64,000 nt of DNA from Algoriphagus mannitolivorans DSM 15301. GTDB lineage: Bacteria; Bacteroidota; Bacteroidia; Cytophagales; Cyclobacteriaceae. Location: NCBI RefSeq assembly GCF_000429425.1, contig NZ_KE386902.1, forward strand, positions 51,481 through 115,480, read 5' to 3'. Positions 54,975 to 64,000 of this stretch are shown here, piece by piece. Each line of letters starts with the position of its first letter. The first letter of the stretch is position 1. A program made the position numbers and the translations under genes. The notes under the pieces are model-generated. The model was given only the letters and a program-made list of their open reading frames with translations, was not told the origin of the DNA and searched no databases.

Positions 54975-57782
54975 ATGTCAGACGAAAAAATGATGCGATT
55001 AGGCCAGATTGCCAGGAAACTTAACGTTGGTACTGCTACCATTGTGGAGTCTCTTGGTAAAAAAGGCTTTGAAGTGGAGAATAATCCGAATTCCAAGATC
55101 ACCATGGAGCAGGTGGCCATGCTGGAAAAGGAATTCAAATCTTCTGCGCTTGAAAAAGAAGAGGCTTCCCACCTCTCAATTGGGAAAAGACATGAGCCGA
55201 TCTCTATCGAACCTGAGGTAGATAGGGTAGAAAAGGCTCCTGAACCGGCTCCTGTGCCTGAGCAAAAGGTAGAACCTACCCCTCCGCCAGCACCCGCACC
55301 CGCACCTGCACCAGCGCCAGCTCCCGAACCCACTCCTGCACCGGCTCCAGAGCCAGAAAAGGTAGTTCCTGAAGCTCCAAAGTTGGAGGGAATCAAGATT
55401 TTGGGTAAGATCGACTTGGATAAAAAACCAGCCGCTCCCGAACCAAAACCTGCTCAGAAGCCCATACAACAAGAAGCGCCTAGACAGCCTAAGCCTCAAG
55501 CTCAGGCTCCTAAGCAAGCGGCTCCTCAGCCCAAAAAAGAAGCACCAAAGCCTCAGCAAGCAACTCCGAAAGCTCCACCTGCTGAACCTAAGCCCAAGCC
55601 TGCTGAAGACCAGCTCATTTCTGCGAAGGCAGATTCATTGAAAGGTCTTACGGTTTTGGGTAAAATCGAACTTCCGGTTGAGCGCTCCAAGAAAAAGGGT
55701 GGTCCGGTAGCTTCATCCGATGAAAGAAATCGGGATAAGAAAAGACCTAGAAAAAGAATTGATAAGCCTGGAACTCCAGGTGGACAAGGTAACCGTCCAC
55801 AAGGTGATGGCAACAGAGGGGGAGGCCGTCCCGGTCAAAATACCAGAGGCCAAAAAGGGGGCAATCAGCAGCAAAGAACTCAAAAGGCTGAGCCTACCCA
55901 AAAAGAAATTCAGGATCAAATCAAACAGACTTTGGCTAGACTTCAAGGCAATAAGCCTGGAGGCAAGACTAAGTCTAGGAGAGATAAGCGCGCTGACCGT
56001 GATCGGGAAACCGAGATGGAGGGCGAAGAAACCAAAATCCTAAAAGTAACCGAATTTATCTCTGCAAATGACCTTGCGGCATTGATGGATGTGACTGTAA
56101 ATCAGATCATCTCTACCTGTATGTCCTTGGGAATGTTCGTTTCGATCAATCAACGATTGGATGCTGAAGCGATTACCATTATTGCAGATGAGTTTGGTTA
56201 TGATGTAGAATTTACCAAGTCTATCGAAGATGAAATCGTTGCTGAGGTAGAGGATGATCCGGATGATTTGGAAGAAAGAGCTCCGATTGTGACCATTATG
56301 GGTCATGTCGATCATGGTAAGACATCCTTGCTTGACTACATCAGAATGTCCAAGGTTACCGCTGAGGAAGCAGGGGGAATTACCCAGCACATCGGTGCCT
56401 ATGATGTAATGACCAAGACCGGCCATAAGATCGCCTTCTTGGATACTCCGGGTCACGAAGCATTTACTGCGATGCGTGCCCGTGGTGCGAAAATCACTGA
56501 CGTGGCAATTATTGTGATTGCTGCTGACGATAGCATCATGCCTCAGACCAAAGAAGCCATCAACCATGCGCAAGTAGCTGGTGTACCGATGATTTTCGCG
56601 ATCAACAAAGTCGATAAGCCAAATGCCAAGCCTGAAAAAATCAAGGAAGAATTGGCTAACATGAATTTGTTGGTGGAAGAGTGGGGTGGTAAATACCAGT
56701 CCCAAGACATCTCTGCCAAAACAGGTCAGGGTGTTGACGAGCTATTGGAAAAAGTATTGTTGGAAGCGGAGATTCTCGAATTGAAAGCCAATCCACACAA
56801 AAATGCAGTAGGTACTGTCATCGAAGCCTCTCTTGACAAAGGTCGTGGATATGTGGCAACAATCATGGTACAAGCGGGTACTTTGAAAATCGGTGACGTC
56901 ATGCTAGCAGGTCAACATTATGGTCGTGTAAAGGCTATGTTCGATCACAAAGGCAAAAAAGTGAAAGAAGCAGGACCATCTACTCCGGTATTGATGCTGG
57001 GTCTAAGTGGTGCTCCTCAGGCTGGTGACACTATCAAAGTTTACGATACCGAAAGAGAAGCTAGAGAAATTGCCAATTCCAGAGAGCAGATCCAAAGAGA
57101 GCAAAGTCTCCGAACCAAGAAGCACATCACCTTGGATGAAATCGGAAGACGTTTGGCAATCGGAAGCTTCAAGGAGCTTAATATCATCATCAAAGGTGAC
57201 GTGGATGGTTCCGTGGAAGCACTTTCCGATTCATTGCTAAAGCTTTCCAAGGATGAAGTAAAAGTGAATATTATCCATAAGGGTGTCGGACAAATTTCTG
57301 AGTCAGATGTACTCCTTGCATCTGCTTCAGATGCGATCATCATCGGATTCCAAGTTCGTCCTTCTTCCAATGCTAAGAAATTGGCTGAGCAAGAAGAAAT
57401 CGAAATCCGTCACTACTCCATCATCTACGATGCGATCAACCAGATCAAGGATGCGATCGAAGGGATGTTGGAGCCAGAATTCGAAGAAGTTATCACCGGA
57501 AATATCCAGGTCAGAGAGGTCTTCAAGATTTCCAAAGTTGGAACTGTTGCTGGATCTTATGTTACCGACGGATTTATCACCAGAAAGAACAAAATCCGAA
57601 TTATTCGAGACGGTATTGTAATTCACGAAGGCGAAATCGATCAGTTGAAGAGATTCAAAGACGATGTAGCTGAAGTGAAGGCAGGATACGAATGCGGTAT
57701 CTCCATCAAAAACTTCAACAATATTCAGGTCGATGATACCATCGAAGGATATGAAATGAAGGAAATTAAAAGGAAAAAATAA
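54975..57782 (+). CDS. infB: Translation initiation factor IF-2
   Basis: A 935-residue GTPase that brings initiator tRNA to the 30S subunit. I chose the ATG at 54975 ([19 protein letters not shown]); two codons upstream is only a TTG. The N-terminal IF2N domain is at about 5-55. A long low-complexity linker (about 75-350) has Pro-Ala-Glu runs and RG-rich basic patches ([21 protein letters not shown]). The G domain starts with [16 protein letters not shown] and continues with DTPGHEAF and NKVD. Domains II-IV are complete. The operon ends at a strong hairpin. Confidence 0.97.
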   Translation: MSDEKMMRLGQIARKLNVGTATIVESLGKKGFEVENNPNSKITMEQVAMLEKEFKSSALEKEEASHLSIGKRHEPISIEPEVDRVEKAPEPAPVPEQKVEPTPPPAPAPAPAPAPAPEPTPAPAPEPEKVVPEAPKLEGIKILGKIDLDKKPAAPEPKPAQKPIQQEAPRQPKPQAQAPKQAAPQPKKEAPKPQQATPKAPPAEPKPKPAEDQLISAKADSLKGLTVLGKIELPVERSKKKGGPVASSDERNRDKKRPRKRIDKPGTPGGQGNRPQGDGNRGGGRPGQNTRGQKGGNQQQRTQKAEPTQKEIQDQIKQTLARLQGNKPGGKTKSRRDKRADRDRETEMEGEETKILKVTEFISANDLAALMDVTVNQIISTCMSLGMFVSINQRLDAEAITIIADEFGYDVEFTKSIEDEIVAEVEDDPDDLEERAPIVTIMGHVDHGKTSLLDYIRMSKVTAEEAGGITQHIGAYDVMTKTGHKIAFLDTPGHEAFTAMRARGAKITDVAIIVIAADDSIMPQTKEAINHAQVAGVPMIFAINKVDKPNAKPEKIKEELANMNLLVEEWGGKYQSQDISAKTGQGVDELLEKVLLEAEILELKANPHKNAVGTVIEASLDKGRGYVATIMVQAGTLKIGDVMLAGQHYGRVKAMFDHKGKKVKEAGPSTPVLMLGLSGAPQAGDTIKVYDTEREAREIANSREQIQREQSLRTKKHITLDEIGRRLAIGSFKELNIIIKGDVDGSVEALSDSLLKLSKDEVKVNIIHKGVGQISESDVLLASASDAIIIGFQVRPSSNAKKLAEQEEIEIRHYSIIYDAINQIKDAIEGMLEPEFEEVITGNIQVREVFKISKVGTVAGSYVTDGFITRKNKIRIIRDGIVIHEGEIDQLKRFKDDVAEVKAGYECGISIKNFNNIQVDDTIEGYEMKEIKRKK

Positions 57783-57802
57783 TTCTTAATTATACCCCAA
57801 AG

Positions 57803-57830
57803 AAAGGAACGATAGCATCGTTCCTTTTTT
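57803..57830 (+). terminator. Terminator of the rimP-nusA-infB operon
   Basis: AAAGGAACGAT at 57803-57813 pairs with ATCGTTCCTTT at 57817-57827, followed by further T. Confidence 0.85.
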
Positions 57831-57840
57831 GGTTTATGCT

Positions 57841-58035
57841 ATGTTTGAAGCCATCCGTTTATTTGTCGCAGGCCTATTCGGCCTGTGTATTCTTTCCTTA
57901 GTGTTGGGCTTGATCCGTCCAGTTTGGGTGCTTTGGTTTTTGGATCGGTTTAACAGGCTCAAGGTAATTCAAGTTTATGGAGGGGTTTCAATTGGGCTAG
58001 GGTTAATGCTGGTTTTGTTTTGTTGGATAGGCTGA
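57841..58035 (+). CDS. Small two-helix membrane protein
   Basis: A 64-residue hydrophobic protein. The ATG at 57841 is chosen because the frame extended upstream to a TTG at 57829 would run into the infB terminator. Two transmembrane helices are visible (LFVAGLFGLCILSLVLGLI and VYGGVSIGLGLMLVLFCWI) around a basic loop (FLDRFNRLK). I do not recognise a family; small proteins of this type are common and unassigned. It begins 10 bases after the hairpin. Confidence 0.6.
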   Translation: MFEAIRLFVAGLFGLCILSLVLGLIRPVWVLWFLDRFNRLKVIQVYGGVSIGLGLMLVLFCWIG

Positions 58036-58159
58036 ACAAAAAAGAAAATTTTGAAAAAATAAGATATATAGTCCTAAAATATATTTTTTCTGGTTTTTAG
58101 GACCTTTCATTTTCTTATTTGAGGAAAAACACACACATTTCGAAATTGAAATAGTCCAC

Positions 58160-58705
58160 TTGAGAAAGATCATTTCCATAGCGCTCCTAATTTGCTTTGC
58201 CATCTTCCATTTTGGCTACTATGGATTTTATTTTTCAGCTTCTTATTCCTTGGAAAATCAATGGAAAGACCAAATTTATGGGGCTCAGACTTCTGGCTTG
58301 GAAGAGCGAATGATGGAAATTCCCTTGTCCGCTCCCTATATGGCCAATCAGGAAGAATTTCAAGCGACCAATACCCGATTTGAAAAAGACGGAAAATATT
58401 TTCGGGCTATCAAGCAAAGATACCAAAACGATACCCTACAGGTTGTTTACGTTCCTGATACCGCCAGAAGGGTCTTGGAATCTTCTGTGAAAAAATGGAT
58501 CTCCTCACTCGTAGAGGATGAATTACCCCAAGATCAGGGAGGTAAAACCTTCGTAAAATTATTTGCCAAAGACTATTTAGAATCTGACGTTTTTAGCCTT
58601 ACACTAGCTGATCGGTCAGGGTATGAAATACAGATTGGGTTTATTTTTTCGACTTACATGAGTCCTGATTTCACACTAGATTCCCCTCCTCCCCAGATTT
58701 CCTGA
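58160..58705 (+). CDS. Hypothetical exported or anchored protein, TTG start
   Basis: A 181-residue protein with an N-terminal hydrophobic segment (about 4-25, IISIALLICFAIFHFGYYGFYF), then a soluble domain with charged loops (ENQWKDQIYGAQTSGLEERMMEIPLSAPYM). The start is a TTG (58160-58162); no ATG lies ahead of the hydrophobic segment, and the next ATG would remove it. No function can be assigned. It ends before a strong terminator, so it is a separate unit from the barrel gene that follows. Confidence 0.6.
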   Translation: MRKIISIALLICFAIFHFGYYGFYFSASYSLENQWKDQIYGAQTSGLEERMMEIPLSAPYMANQEEFQATNTRFEKDGKYFRAIKQRYQNDTLQVVYVPDTARRVLESSVKKWISSLVEDELPQDQGGKTFVKLFAKDYLESDVFSLTLADRSGYEIQIGFIFSTYMSPDFTLDSPPPQIS

Positions 58706-58766
58706 TTTTCTTAATTTCTGATTATTCCATAGGCTGGAGTGATTGGGTATGCACTTAATTTCACTA

Positions 58767-58808
58767 AAGCAGGAAATCCTAACAGCATTAGGGCTTCCTG
58801 CTTTTAGA
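58767..58808 (+). terminator. Terminator after the 181-residue gene
   Basis: A long stem: AAGCAGGAA with TTCCTGCTTT and an inner CCTAA/TTAGG pair. The N-terminal extension of the downstream open frame (58743-58841) is this hairpin, which supports the later start at 58842. Confidence 0.75.
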
Positions 58809-58841
58809 CTATTTCCTCCTTTTTACCTTCAATTTATCTCC

Positions 58842-59777
58842 ATGAACTTCTATTATAAGTTCCTGAATGGTTTGCTATTAGCCATTTTGGGACTGCAAAC
58901 CTATACCTTGGCTCAATCCCCAACGGATGAGCTGATGATGCCCAAGCATGAAATCTGCTTTTTGGGAAATTATGAATACGGTCAATTCGATGAATACTGG
59001 GAAGGATCCCTTCTAAGAACAAACGGAACTATAGCTACTGTCCAGCGCAGGACCGCCCTTTTGATGGCGGCATACGGACTTACTTCCAAGCTGAATATCT
59101 ATGCTGGGATACCTGTAGTGTCCACCAACTCTACCTATCCTAATGGAGGAAGATTTGCAGGAGCCAAAGGTTTCCAGGATTATTCCATCGGTTTGAAATA
59201 TAAAGTCTTTCAAAAGGATTTTGAAAAGAGTGAGTTTTCAGGCTTCGCCTCACTTAATTTCTCCAACAGAGCCTCTGATTACCTCTCTGATTACCAGCCC
59301 TATTCTTTAGGACTTGGCACTCCCCAATTAGCATGGAGGGGAGTTGTCCATTATAAATTGGAAAGCGGTGTTTATTTCAGAGGGGGAGGGGCCTTTGTCT
59401 GGAAAGGCTATACGAAAGCAGAGCGGGAATATTATTACAATGACGGAAGCTATTATACCCCATGGATGGACGTTCCCAATTCTTGGAACTACGAACTTAC
59501 TCTTGGAAAATGGATCAAAGGACATGCACTTCGGGTAGAACTTAGCTACATGGGCCAGCGCTCCTCTTCAGGAGACGATATCCGCGCCTACAATGCTCCC
59601 CAACCCACCAACCAGGTCAACATGGAAAGGGTTGGAGTTTTTGCTCATTATTATTTCCAAAAAATCAAAGGACTGGGTGTTTTGGCATCCTATAATCAGG
59701 TGATCGATGGGAAAAATGCCCCAAAAATGTCCAGCCTTGGAGCTGGCATCACCTACCAGTTTAGCCTTTTGAAATAA
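58842..59777 (+). CDS. Outer-membrane beta-barrel protein
   Basis: A 311-residue exported barrel. The start ATG at 58842 (MNFYYKFLNGLLLAILG) gives a signal peptide ending near TYTLAQ; the longer frame includes a terminator. The sequence has alternating aromatic and polar residues in strand pairs (YSIGLKYKVF, GFASLNFSNRA, FAHYYFQKIKGLGVLASYNQ) and ends in a strand GAGITYQFSLLK. It looks like a transporter-type barrel of unknown substrate (similar in style to the MetA/phenol-degradation barrels). It is followed 11 bases later by a haloperoxidase-like lipoprotein gene, so the two are probably co-transcribed. Confidence 0.7.
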   Translation: MNFYYKFLNGLLLAILGLQTYTLAQSPTDELMMPKHEICFLGNYEYGQFDEYWEGSLLRTNGTIATVQRRTALLMAAYGLTSKLNIYAGIPVVSTNSTYPNGGRFAGAKGFQDYSIGLKYKVFQKDFEKSEFSGFASLNFSNRASDYLSDYQPYSLGLGTPQLAWRGVVHYKLESGVYFRGGGAFVWKGYTKAEREYYYNDGSYYTPWMDVPNSWNYELTLGKWIKGHALRVELSYMGQRSSSGDDIRAYNAPQPTNQVNMERVGVFAHYYFQKIKGLGVLASYNQVIDGKNAPKMSSLGAGITYQFSLLK

Positions 59778-59788
59778 CGACCACACCC

Positions 59789-61327
59789 ATGAAAAAACAT
59801 TTACATTATATCCTGTATTTATCCTTGTTCGGCATATTTTCCTGCAATAAGGATCTCCAAACCGAACTTCCATACGAAAGCTATGAATATGCTTCCCTAG
59901 ACGAGAATGGGGGAAACTGGAAGCCAATACTTCTTACTTCAGGAGCAGAAATCAGTATTCCTGTGCCCGAGGCCACGAATTCTTCTGCCTATCAGGCGGA
60001 GTTGGCTCAGACCAAACAGGCCATTCAAAATATGAATGCAACCCAGCGAAAGAAGCTTGCCTATTGGACCAATAACCCGGTGGTCAGATGGAATGAGATC
60101 GGACTTTTCTTGATTGCGAAATACAATCTTATCCCGGGCCCCAATCCGGATGGAAGTTATTCCCAGCCCGACCCTCAAAATCCGGGGGGGCCTCCAAGTT
60201 TTCCTTTTGCACATCCTCCCTATGCCAGTAGAGCACTGGCGTATTTGTCTGTAGCCCAGTTTGACGGGTTGATAGCCACCTGGCATTATAAATACAAATA
60301 CAATAGACCAGCTGCCTATCGATCTGATTCTTCCATTCCTACGGCTTTTCACCAGCAAAATATACCAGCCTATCCTTCTGATGGGGCAGTGATCGCCTCT
60401 GCTTCCCGGCGAATTTTGACGGCCATGTTTCCTCTGGAAGCAGCTTTTTTGGAACAAAAAGAAAAAGAGCATTTGGAAAGTCTTCTGCTTTCAGGCGAGT
60501 TTGTGAAGAGTGATTTGGAGGCTGGCACTCAATTAGGGCAGGCCATTGCGGCCAAAGCCTTGGCAAGAGCAGCCCAGGATGGGATGAAAAATGCCCAAAC
60601 CACCAAAGCTGTTTCAGATTCCATTGCCAATGCTGCTTTTCAAAGATTTGGGTGGAAATGGGAAAATATGGAATCCCCCCAAAGACCTGTGGGTTTGACT
60701 CCATTGTTTGGCAAGGTAAAGCTTTGGAATGTTCCGCGTGTGGAGGATACCCGTCCGGGAATTCCTCCGGCACCCGGATCTCCAGCTTTTGAAGCGGATG
60801 TAAAGATCCTGAAGGATTATGCAGCCAACCGAACCTCAGAGCGAAGAAGAATTGCAAATTTCTGGCAAGACGGTCTAGGGACTTACACTCCTCCTGGACA
60901 TTGGAATGACTTTGCCAACCGATACATTGTCCAGTATAAAATGAGTACGCTTCGTTCTGCCCGTACTTTGGCCTACCTCAATATGGCGATTATGGATGGA
61001 GGGATCAGTTGCTGGGATGCTAAGTACTATTATCATTACCCGCGTCCTATTCAGCTGATCAAAGGATTCGAGACAATTGCGGGTACGCCTAATTTTCCAG
61101 CTTATACTTCCGGACATTCGGTCTTTTCGGCTGCAGCGGCTGAGGTTTTGGCTTATGTATTTCCAAAAGAAGCTCAGCTTTTCAGAACCTGGGCCGAGGA
61201 AGCTGCCATTTCACGAGTGTATGGTGGAATTCACTGGACTTTTGATGCTACAGTAGGCACGAAACAGGGAAGAGATGTGGCGCAGTACACCATTCTAAGA
61301 GCCCGTCAAGACGGTGCTGATAAATAA
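59789..61327 (+). CDS. Vanadium haloperoxidase/PAP2-superfamily lipoprotein with duplicated core
   Basis: A 512-residue protein. A lipobox-like LFGIFSC with Cys19 suggests lipidation. The C-terminal half carries the PAP2/haloperoxidase triad: KYYYHYPRP (K412, R419), TSGHSVFS (S441-G442-H443) and SRVYGGIH (R476, H482). The N-terminal half has a matching but degenerate unit: KYKYNRPAAY (about 168-177) and PAYPSDGAV (about 194-202), where the SGH His is replaced and SRxxxxxH is missing. The family includes vanadium bromoperoxidases and lipid phosphatases; which applies is not visible. It is probably co-transcribed with the barrel gene just upstream. Confidence 0.82.
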   Translation: MKKHLHYILYLSLFGIFSCNKDLQTELPYESYEYASLDENGGNWKPILLTSGAEISIPVPEATNSSAYQAELAQTKQAIQNMNATQRKKLAYWTNNPVVRWNEIGLFLIAKYNLIPGPNPDGSYSQPDPQNPGGPPSFPFAHPPYASRALAYLSVAQFDGLIATWHYKYKYNRPAAYRSDSSIPTAFHQQNIPAYPSDGAVIASASRRILTAMFPLEAAFLEQKEKEHLESLLLSGEFVKSDLEAGTQLGQAIAAKALARAAQDGMKNAQTTKAVSDSIANAAFQRFGWKWENMESPQRPVGLTPLFGKVKLWNVPRVEDTRPGIPPAPGSPAFEADVKILKDYAANRTSERRRIANFWQDGLGTYTPPGHWNDFANRYIVQYKMSTLRSARTLAYLNMAIMDGGISCWDAKYYYHYPRPIQLIKGFETIAGTPNFPAYTSGHSVFSAAAAEVLAYVFPKEAQLFRTWAEEAAISRVYGGIHWTFDATVGTKQGRDVAQYTILRARQDGADK

Positions 61328-61336
61328 TAAAAGCTG

Positions 61337-62971
61337 TCAAAGAGCCTTTGCGGGCTCTTTGGCTTCTGCTTTCAGGCTTTTGAAGGCCAGGAAAATCAAG
61401 GAAATTGCCAGTACAAAAAGCAAGGCAGCAATAAGGGCTAAGACATAGCCTTTTTCCTGAAAGTTTTTCCAGGCAAACAGGCCCAAGGAGGCAAGTGTGA
61501 CCGTAAACATGAAGAACATGGGCAAAGTCACAAAGGTGGCGGGGATATTTTTCTTGATTAGCCAAACCGCAATGGTCAACAGGGCTAAGGCCGCTAAAAG
61601 CTGATTGGCTGAACCGAAAATCGGCCAAAGGGTGGAAAACTCACCGGAAAGCAAAAGGAGAACTGAAAGTACGACCACGATGAAGGTGGATAGGTATCGG
61701 TTCTTTGCCAGGACCTGGGCGGCAGGTTGAGGCATATCTTCGAAATATTCCTGAAGGGTAAACCTGGCCAGTCGGGTACAGGTGTCTAAGGTAGTCAGTG
61801 CAAAAGCTGACACCGTTAAGGCCACAAAACCAATAGCAAATTGTTCTGAAACGCCCAAAGTAGAAATCATTCCCCCAAGACCTGTGGAAAACAAGGAAAC
61901 GGGACCTTCTGAAGTCAGTCTTTCAAAATATTCAGTTCGGGAAAGGACTACCACAGCTCCTACGGAAATTATTGCTAAAAATGATTCGATCAACATTCCT
62001 CCAAAGCCGACAACTTTAGCATCGCTTTCCTTATCCAATTGCTTGGAAGTAGTCCCGGAAGCTACTAAAGAGTGAAACCCGGAAATTGCACCGCAGGCAA
62101 TGGTCACAAACAAAACGGGGAAAACATATCCCAGATTTTCACTGGAGGCCTGAATTTGATTCCCCATCTCAATTTCTGGGTTTGCTACTATTACTCCTAA
62201 GACAGCGGCGATCATCATTCCATACAGCAAGTAGCTGTTGAGGTAATCTCTGGGTTGTAAAAGCAGGGAAACAGGTGTGACAGAGGCGATAAAGGCATAA
62301 GCCAAAAGCACCAAAATCCAGATTTCATAACTCAATACAAAAGGAAGCTGAGTGCCCAAATAGACGAAATAGTACATCAAGACTACTCCTACCACGGTCA
62401 AAAGAATGAAGGAAATGGTTCGGTTACCAATCAGTCGATTCACATAGCCAAAAGCTACTGCCAAGCCAATAAAGAGGATAGAAGCTGAGGCTACTCCTGG
62501 ATTTGAGACAAAAGTTTTGGCAATGATATCAGAGAAAACTCCGATCACAAGGATCAAGGTAGAAAAGGAAAACAGGACAAAGAGTTGTTTGCCCTTGGGA
62601 CCGATTTGATTTCGGATGATCACGCCGATGGATTTTCCCTCCGTGCGTAGAGAAGCTGCCATACTTCCCAAGTCGTGCACTGCTCCAAAGAAAATTCCTC
62701 CTACCAAAATCCAAATCACAGCGGGAATCCATCCAAAGGTTACCGCAATGATGGGCCCCACAATTGGTCCTGCGCCGGCAATGGAAGCAAAATGGTGTCC
62801 TAAAACCACTATTGGCTTGCTGGGCTCGTAATCTACTCCATCCCGATGAGTATGGGAAGGAGCCTTTCGGGAGTCATCCAAACCAAATTTTTTATAGACA
62901 AAGCTTCCGTAAAACCTGTATGCGGCAATCAAAATGACTGCTGAAATCAATAATAGGAGGGCTAAACTCAT
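61337..62971 (-). CDS. cstA: CstA-family carbon starvation/peptide transporter
   Basis: A 544-residue membrane protein with about 14 or more helices. Hallmarks are PSKPIVVLGHHFASIAGAGPIVGPIIAVTFGWIPAVIWIL, FGAVHDLGSMAASLRTEGKSIG and SGFHSLVASGTTSKQLDKESDAKVVGFGGML. The protein is shorter than E. coli CstA (about 700 residues), as usual in Bacteroidota. The family imports peptides or pyruvate under starvation; the substrate is not known here. It is convergent with the PAP2 gene. Confidence 0.9.
   Translation of the reverse strand: MSLALLLLISAVILIAAYRFYGSFVYKKFGLDDSRKAPSHTHRDGVDYEPSKPIVVLGHHFASIAGAGPIVGPIIAVTFGWIPAVIWILVGGIFFGAVHDLGSMAASLRTEGKSIGVIIRNQIGPKGKQLFVLFSFSTLILVIGVFSDIIAKTFVSNPGVASASILFIGLAVAFGYVNRLIGNRTISFILLTVVGVVLMYYFVYLGTQLPFVLSYEIWILVLLAYAFIASVTPVSLLLQPRDYLNSYLLYGMMIAAVLGVIVANPEIEMGNQIQASSENLGYVFPVLFVTIACGAISGFHSLVASGTTSKQLDKESDAKVVGFGGMLIESFLAIISVGAVVVLSRTEYFERLTSEGPVSLFSTGLGGMISTLGVSEQFAIGFVALTVSAFALTTLDTCTRLARFTLQEYFEDMPQPAAQVLAKNRYLSTFIVVVLSVLLLLSGEFSTLWPIFGSANQLLAALALLTIAVWLIKKNIPATFVTLPMFFMFTVTLASLGLFAWKNFQEKGYVLALIAALLFVLAISLIFLAFKSLKAEAKEPAKAL
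61338..61361. terminator. Hairpin between the PAP2 lipoprotein and CstA genes
   Basis: CAAAGAGCC at 61338-61346 pairs with GGCTCTTTG at 61353-61361. It overlaps the last codons of cstA. Only short T runs follow on the plus strand and a better TTTTATTATT on the minus strand, so it is a likely terminator for cstA. Confidence 0.45.
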
Positions 62972-63185
62972 GGTTATTTGGGAAGAAGCGAGATTAGGTT
63001 ATGAAATGGTAGGTTCATCAATTAATTTTCAAAATAATATAAAAATACTCGGCTGGAAAAGTGAATTTACGGGATAGGTAGTGATTGTCTTTTAGGAACT
63101 AAGCAGCGATTAAATTTTAATTACTGGAGATTAGGTCTAAATTTGTAACCTTTGACTCGTCAAAAAAACACTCTAACGAATCCTT

Positions 63186-64000
63186 ATGGCTTGGTTTAAA
63201 AGAACTGACAAAGGCATTAAAACCTCAACCGCCGAGAAGAAAGACGCTCCTGACGGTCTGTGGTTTAAAACGCCAAACGGGAATATCATCCATACCCGTG
63301 AGCTTAAAAACAATTCTTATGTGTGCCCAGATGATGATTTTCACGTCAAAATCGGCTCCAAAGAATACTTCGAAATCCTTTTTGATAACAATAAGTTTAC
63401 AGAGCTGGACAAGAATATGACCTCCGGTGATCCACTGAAATTTGTGGATACCAAGCCGTACTCTTCCAGAATTGAAGCTACCATCAAAAAATCTGAGCTC
63501 AACGATGCGGTGAGGACTGCCCATGGCAAAATGAATGGCTTGGAAATCGTGGTAGCTTGTATGGATTTCAACTTCATCGGAGGCTCCATGGGGTCTGTGG
63601 TAGGGGAAAAAATCTCAAGAGCAATTGATTATTCCCTAAAACACAAGGTTCCTTTTTTAATGATCTCCAAATCTGGAGGTGCGCGAATGATGGAAGCGGG
63701 CTTTTCCCTGATGCAAATGGCCAAAACATCGGCAAAATTGGCGCTTTTGGATCAAGCTGCGATTCCTTACATCTCACTTTTGACAGATCCGACTACAGGG
63801 GGGGTGACTGCATCCTACGCCATGCTTGGGGATTTCAACATTGCCGAGCCGGGAGCATTGATCGGATTCGCAGGACCAAGAGTTATCCGGGAGACCATCG
63901 GGAAAGATTTGCCCAAAGGCTTTCAAAGTTCTGAGTTCGTTTTGGAGCATGGATTCCTGGATTTCATCATCGATAGAAGACAATTGAAGGCCAGATTGAC
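63186..64000 (+). CDS. accD: Acetyl-CoA carboxylase carboxyltransferase subunit beta, cut by window end
   Basis: The first 271 codons of the beta subunit that transfers carboxyl groups from biotin to acetyl-CoA in fatty-acid synthesis. Characteristic blocks are [57 protein letters not shown] and [28 protein letters not shown]. The N-terminal zinc ribbon seen in E. coli (two CxxC pairs) is degenerate: residues 29-32 are TPNG and only C47 remains of the second pair (CPDD). A TAAATTTG box lies about 40 bases before the start. The 3' end is beyond the window. Confidence 0.93.
   Translation, partial: MAWFKRTDKGIKTSTAEKKDAPDGLWFKTPNGNIIHTRELKNNSYVCPDDDFHVKIGSKEYFEILFDNNKFTELDKNMTSGDPLKFVDTKPYSSRIEATIKKSELNDAVRTAHGKMNGLEIVVACMDFNFIGGSMGSVVGEKISRAIDYSLKHKVPFLMISKSGGARMMEAGFSLMQMAKTSAKLALLDQAAIPYISLLTDPTTGGVTASYAMLGDFNIAEPGALIGFAGPRVIRETIGKDLPKGFQSSEFVLEHGFLDFIIDRRQLKARL

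Noticed and set aside
56040-56705. 221-codon minus-strand frame opposite infB
   Set aside because: It is antisense to the G domain of IF-2 and has no credible motif.

Overview
The window looks like a chromosomal segment of a Bacteroidota bacterium, most likely a Cytophagales member close to Cyclobacteriaceae/Algoriphagus. The signs are an Oar-like TonB receptor with a carboxypeptidase-regulatory domain, three secreted proteins with type IX secretion (T9SS) C-terminal signals, weak Shine-Dalgarno sites, repeated promoter elements of the TTTG / TAnnTTTG (-33/-7) type, and lineage-typical variants of AccD and the M23 peptidase. Most of the window is housekeeping. I saw no phage, transposase, integrase or CRISPR array.

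Layout. 0-5 kb: rluF, an M23 envelope peptidase, aspS and a YhhN-family membrane protein. 5-15 kb: a large Oar-like receptor, then a tightly coupled alpha/beta hydrolase - RND efflux adaptor - RND pump - TolC operon. 15-27 kb: an MltF-like transglycosylase, RidA, a GntP permease, a T9SS-exported protein, a DUF4105/Lnb-like lipoprotein acyltransferase candidate, uvrB with an AlbA_2 gene, a PLP enzyme and an RluD-type synthase. 26.9-27.9 kb: a gene-poor stretch with two tRNA-like RNA genes. 27.9-32.3 kb: a giant AsmA-like membrane-anchored protein. 32.5-42.3 kb: two very large glycine-rich T9SS surface proteins. 42.5-46.2 kb: ferredoxin - tdk - recO - rho. 46.3-52.9 kb: an unrecognised gene, then the mreB-mreC-mreD-mrdA-rodA cell-shape operon. 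53.1-57.8 kb: rimP-nusA-infB. 57.8-64 kb: two small membrane-associated proteins, an outer-membrane barrel, a duplicated haloperoxidase/PAP2 lipoprotein, a CstA-type carrier and the 5' part of accD.

The most unusual object is the pair of RNA genes at 27152-27278 and 27697-27848. Each folds into a complete class II tRNA body (7-bp acceptor, 3-bp D stem, 5-bp anticodon stem, 5-bp T stem with TTCGAAT loop). The variable region is 56 nt in one and 81 nt in the other, against roughly 10-24 nt in normal class II tRNAs. The bodies are identical except for two bases, and those two form one base pair (A-U in one copy, G-C in the other). The anticodon reads GUC on a Leu-like body with a pyrimidine at position 37, which argues against ordinary decoding. 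Each copy has a stem-loop upstream and its own terminator. I infer a non-canonical tRNA-like RNA family with a non-translational or specialised role; its function cannot be read from this window.

Genes cooperate mainly in recognised groups: envelope building and shape (mre operon, M23, MltF, Lnb candidate, AsmA-like protein), export and uptake at the outer membrane (TonB receptor, RND pump, T9SS cargo), and core information processing (aspS, rluF, rluD-like, uvrB, recO, rho, rimP-nusA-infB).
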